64,000 nucleotides of DNA from Yoonia sp. (GTDB lineage Bacteria; Pseudomonadota; Alphaproteobacteria; Rhodobacterales; Rhodobacteraceae), in assembly GCF_017854565.1 (NCBI RefSeq), contig NZ_JAFMHJ010000015.1, positions 1 through 64,000 of the forward strand, read 5' to 3'. The position numbers and the translations under genes were made by a program. This document shows positions 59,501 to 64,000 of this stretch, one piece after another. Within the stretch, counting starts at the first letter, position 1. The number at the start of each line of letters is the position of its first letter. The notes below the pieces were generated by a model. The model ran no database searches. It was not told the origin of the DNA and worked only from the letters and a program-made list of their open reading frames with translations.

Positions 59501-62500
59501 TGGATACCCCAAGGCGTTGGGCGAACACCGCTTGGGGCATGTTAAGTCGTTGCCTTACATCACGAAGCTTCGCGCCAGCGTACACCTTGGAGGTCATGCT
59601 TTCTGTCCTTGATTTGTGTCACGGGTCACATGAAGGTCACATAGTGTCACAGCGCCGCTTCTTGAACTGCGAGCTTTATCCTCTCAGCAAAGTCGAGGCC
59701 GCGACGGTTCAGTGTGATCATCCGGTAACGGCGATCTTCGGGATCAGGGATGCTGTCCATCATGTTGAGGCCAGCGACACGGGGGCGTTTGAAGGGCAGC
59801 CAGTGGGCGATGGCGCGACTTGCGGTCGCCCCTGACATATCCAAGCGTTGATCAATCTCAAACTGGTTGCCAGCTTGCCCATCTCGTTCCACGGCGTAGA
59901 GGAATGTCAACATCGAAGGTAGGGTGATGTCTGGGTCGATCTTCTTGAACTCTTCAAGTACGCGAATTGCGGTTCTAATTTCTTTTGATGAAGGCATCTT
60001 GGGAAGTATCCTTTTTAACTTTTAAATACAGTAAGTTAATGGGTAGTGGGCTTTTCACCAGATGCCTAGTGGAAATCCTCAGGATATCGAAGTGACCTGT
60101 AGAAGTGCAACTCTTTCAGGGTTCTCGCTGTCTTTGGTTCTGAAAAAACAGAGAAATATTGGTTTTTACATCATCAATTGTGAAACGCTTTTCATATGGT
60201 TGCTACCAAATAAATTCTTGTTTTCCATTTGGTTGAGATAGGGCAGCGACACGCCTAACTTTTCGGCAAAGGTTTTCTGGGTCAGCGAAAGCCGGCCACG
60301 AAATTCACGCAGTTTTGCCCCAGCATACAGTTTCTGAACGGCCATTGCCCACCTTTGCAAATTAGCTTTTCAGGTTTAGCCATTGCAAAGAAAACGTCAA
60401 GTGACTTGCTTCTCTCGCCAGATAACGAAAAGAACTGACACCAAAGCGAGCGCGGACACGCTCAGCATCAATAGCTGCAGTGGCAATGTGCCAGTTTCGA
60501 TTGTCAAAAGCCCGCCGGCGAATTGTGAAAGAGCCGCGCCGCCGCCGATCATGATCGCCCCGCCCAACCCGCTGGCCGTGCCCGCCAGATGTGGCCGAAC
60601 AGAGATCAGGCCAGCGGTTACATTGGGCAGCGTCAGCCCGTTGCCAAGGCCCAGGAAGACGCAAAAGCCAAAGAAAATCAGCGGGTGTTCAACACCAGAA
60701 AATGTGATCAATGCCGAGGTGCCCAGCCCTGCGATGGTGATCAAAGAGCCAATGATCGCCATGCGGTTGATGCCCAGCCTGACGGAATATTTGCCGGAAA
60801 AAAAGTTGCCGATGGCGTAACCTATCGCGGGTGCACCAAGGGCTACGCCGCTCCAGAATTGCGACAGTCCGAATATGTTGCTGGCGACAAAAGATGCCCC
60901 GCCCAGCAGCGCAAAGAAAGCGCCGGATCCAAATGCCGCACAGAGCGCATAGCCCCAAAACCGGGGTGATTTGAACAGTTCGGGGTAGGTCTTGATCTGG
61001 TCTGCGAAGCTGGTTCCGCTGCCTGCAACGGTTTCGCCTTGATCAAAGAAACATAGTGCCAGCACCCCAACCCCGCAGAATGTCACAAAGGTCAAGGTGG
61101 CGTGCCAGTCAAATGCCTCTGCCAGCGCGCCGCCAATCATCGGGCCAACCAAGGGCACCAAAGCCATGCCCATCGTAACATAGCCGATCATTGATGCGGC
61201 TTCGTCTTGCGGGACAATATCGCGCACGATTGCTCTGCTCAGGACCATCGCGGATGCGACTGTGGCCTGCAGCATGCGAAAGAACAGGAAGGCCGCGATG
61301 GATGTTGCAAAAAGCGCTCCGATGCTGGCGACCACGAAGATTGAAAGAGAAATGAGCACGACCCGCCGTCTGCCGAACCTATCGGAAATCGGGCCGATGA
61401 ATATCTGGATCACCGCCGTTGTGGCAAGATACCCTGACAGGGCGATTTGCATAATCGCATAATCCGTCTCGAAATATTCTGTCATGGCTGCCAGCGCAGG
61501 CAGGAATATCGAAATGTTCAACGCCGCCACGCCCGTCAAAAGCACGAGTGTAATAAGATGCGGTGGGGTGGTGCGGTCCAGAAAGCGGACTGAGGGTTTG
61601 GAGGTCATGATGTTGTCCTATGGCCTGCCGCTTTGGCTGTCTATTCGCAATAGTGCACATCAGATATGCGCGTAGCGTCATTTGCTGATTTGCAAATTAT
61701 GCATTTTGCATAACGCCTAGTTTGCAAATATCCCATACGATGCTTCTCAGTCCGTCAGAACCTGCTAAAGAGGGCGTGACCAAAAGGGGGACTTCCGCGT
61801 GGATGTTTTGCAGGAACTCGAAGATCGTCGTCAGGCTGCCCGCAATGGCGGCGGAGAAAGGCGCATCGCCGCTCAACACAGCAAGGGCAAGCTGACCGCA
61901 CGCGAGCGGATCGAATTATTGTTGGACGAAGGGTCTTTTGAAGAGTTCGACATGTTCGTAGCGCACCGTTGCACCGATTTCGGGATGGAGCAGGACCGAC
62001 CCGCAGGCGATGGCGTGGTAACCGGTTGGGGCACCGTCAACGGACGCATGATTTATGTTTTCAGTCAGGATTTCACGGTCTTTGGTGGGTCGCTGTCGGA
62101 AACGCACGCCCAAAAAGTTTGCAAGATCATGGATATGGCGATGCAAAATGGCGCGCCCGTTGTCGGGATCAATGATTCCGGTGGCGCGCGCATTCAGGAA
62201 GGTGTGGCGAGCCTCGCGGGGTATGCCGAGGTGTTTCAGCGTAATATCATGGCATCCGGTGTCGTGCCGCAGATCAGCGTGATCATGGGGCCTTGTGCCG
62301 GTGGCGCGGTCTACAGCCCGGCGATGACCGACTTTATCTTCATGGTAAAAGATTCCAGCTACATGTTTGTGACAGGCCCCGACGTGGTCAAAACCGTCAC
62401 CAACGAGGTGGTCACAGCAGAGGAATTGGGCGGTGCATCGACCCATACCAAGAAATCCAGCGTCGCGGACGGCGCCTTTGAAAATGACGTCGAGGCCTTG

Positions 62501-64000
62501 GCTGAGGTGCGGCGCCTTGTCGATTTCCTGCCGCTCAATAATCGTCAGAAACCTCCGGTCCGTCCTTTCTTTGATGATGTGAACCGGCTCGAGGATAGTC
62601 TTGATACGCTGATCCCTGACAATGCCAATACACCGTACGACATGAAGGAACTGATCCAGAAGCTTGCCGACGAAAGCGACTTTTATGAGATTCAAGAGGA
62701 TTTCGCCAAGAATATTTTGACGGGTTTTATGCGGTTGGAAGGATCCACCGTCGGCGTTGTCGCGAACCAGCCGATGGTTCTGGCCGGATGCCTTGATATC
62801 GATTCGTCCCGCAAGGCCGCGCGGTTTGTCCGTTTCTGTGATGCCTTTGAAATCCCGATCCTGACACTGGTCGATGTACCCGGCTTTCTGCCCGGTACAT
62901 CGCAGGAATATGGCGGGGTTATCAAACATGGCGCGAAGCTGCTGTTCGCCTACGGTGAAGCGACCGTCCCAAAGGTCACTGTGATAACGCGCAAGGCTTA
63001 TGGCGGCGCATATGACGTTATGGCGTCCAAACATCTGCGCGGTGATTTCAACTATGCTTGGCCCACGGCCGAAATCGCGGTGATGGGTGCCAAGGGTGCC
63101 ACCGAGATCATTTATCGCGGCAAATCCACGGAAGAGATTGCGGCGCGGACCAAGGAATACGAAGACCGCTTTGCCAATCCTTTTGTGGCGGCGGAAAAGG
63201 GCTTTATTGACGAGGTGATAATGCCACATTCCACCCGCAAGCGGGTTTGCCGGGCCTTTGCATCACTGCGGGGCAAGCAACTGCAAAACCCGTGGAAAAA
63301 ACATGACAACATTCCATTATGATTAGCCGCGCCACCATTCTTTCCAGTGCCGTTGCTGCGGGGTTTCGCCATGGCAAACCCGCGCTGACTGAATTTGAAA
63401 CTGAGACGCAAAAGGGGTCTTTTTGACATGGAAAAGCATCGTGGTTTCCCAGGGCGCTTACCTGGAACGGACTTTCAATTTACGATCAGGCGCGGGCACA
63501 AGGAAGGCGCCACGCTGTTGACCGAGCGTATCCGCCACCCAGACCGCCGCCCGCCTGATAAACGCGCCGACGCGGGTTTCATGAAGGCATTGTGGGAACA
63601 GTTTGGCGACGCGCCATTCGTGCGCGGCAATTTGGACGCCGGTCGGCTCAGCTGGCTTCTTGGCCGCGAAGTTATCGCAGCGGAAGATCCGTTTGACCCA
63701 GCGAGTTATGATGCGATGTTGCAGATCAACGTTGCTGTTATGCGTGTCACCTTTCCCGAAATCACAGGCGGCTAAGCATGGCCCTGATCGGCAGAAAAAG
63801 GATGATGGTTGCGCGATCTTGGCAGAAACCTGCCCATTTCCGGGAGGGTCAATCAGCTGGCTATGCACCGATGCTGGATTGCGGCAGCATTGATAATGTA
63901 GCGCGGCGTTCCAGCAAGCGTCCTGCTGCAAACTGTCAACACCGTTACCCTTCCCCTGACTGGTCTGCCCAATTTTCGGGCAGGCCAGTTTTCTTTTTTC

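Overview
The window looks like a chromosomal segment of a marine Rhodobacterales (Roseobacter-group) alphaproteobacterium. The evidence is the gene content (PccR/ScfR-type regulator with propionyl-CoA carboxylase, choVWX/betICBA, fused carnitine dehydrogenase-thioesterase, DUF983, DUF3572, DUF1127 and DUF465 proteins), the moderately high G+C, tightly packed genes with many ATGA/TGATG overlaps, and an alphaproteobacterial RNase P RNA. I see no phage, insertion sequence, CRISPR array or tRNA gene. Genus-level placement (Loktanella/Yoonia-like) would be a guess.

Layout. 0-4 kb: metG, a small outer-membrane barrel protein, an MFS transporter and an aldo/keto reductase. 5-9.2 kb: a carnitine-to-glycine-betaine operon (BKACE enzyme, lipocalin, tiny lipoprotein, carnitine dehydrogenase fused to a thioesterase, EamA permease). 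9.2-13.9 kb: NUDIX and DUF983 pair, an EF-hand protein, an ECF sigma / membrane anti-sigma-like / CnrX-like sensor cluster, and a PleD-like diguanylate cyclase with a degenerate receiver. 14-20 kb: a roughly 1060-residue self-sufficient reductive dehalogenase (corrinoid core + two 4Fe-4S + FMN/NAD reductase + 2Fe-2S ferredoxin), a HAD phosphatase and an MttB-family methyltransferase. 20-28 kb: CAP protein, then a long leftward operon (small membrane protein, XpaC, TelA, DUF2927, SPFH-GYF, cytochrome b561, zinc-ribbon membrane protein, PfkB kinase, Dtd). 28-35 kb: housekeeping (rluB, tadA, UPF0173, gatCA, excalibur lipoprotein, amidase, rnpB, rpmG, BI-1). 35-47 kb: LysR, quinone oxidoreductase, XRE regulator, hisN, 8-oxoguanine and guanine deaminases, mgtE, 5-FCL, yebC, SLC13, ymdB. 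47-57 kb: EamA permease, choline uptake (choXWV) divergent from betI-betC-betB-betA. 57-64 kb: nuclease, small proteins, CoxG-like protein, the short-chain acyl-CoA regulator, a MarR-like gene, a truncated paralogue of the regulator, a Bcr/CflA pump and pccB with small downstream genes.

Two themes connect separate loci. The first is quaternary-amine use: choline, choline-O-sulfate and carnitine all converge on glycine betaine, and an MttB-family protein could remove a methyl group from such a compound. The second is corrinoid chemistry: the reductive dehalogenase and the MttB-family protein sit one gene apart and both families use cobamides. The most unusual items are the dehalogenase, the TelA/XpaC/SPFH/zinc-ribbon envelope-stress-like operon, the lipocalin inside the carnitine operon, the CnrYXH-like cluster next to an EF-hand protein, and TTTGCAAA boxes linking the acyl-CoA regulator family with pccB.
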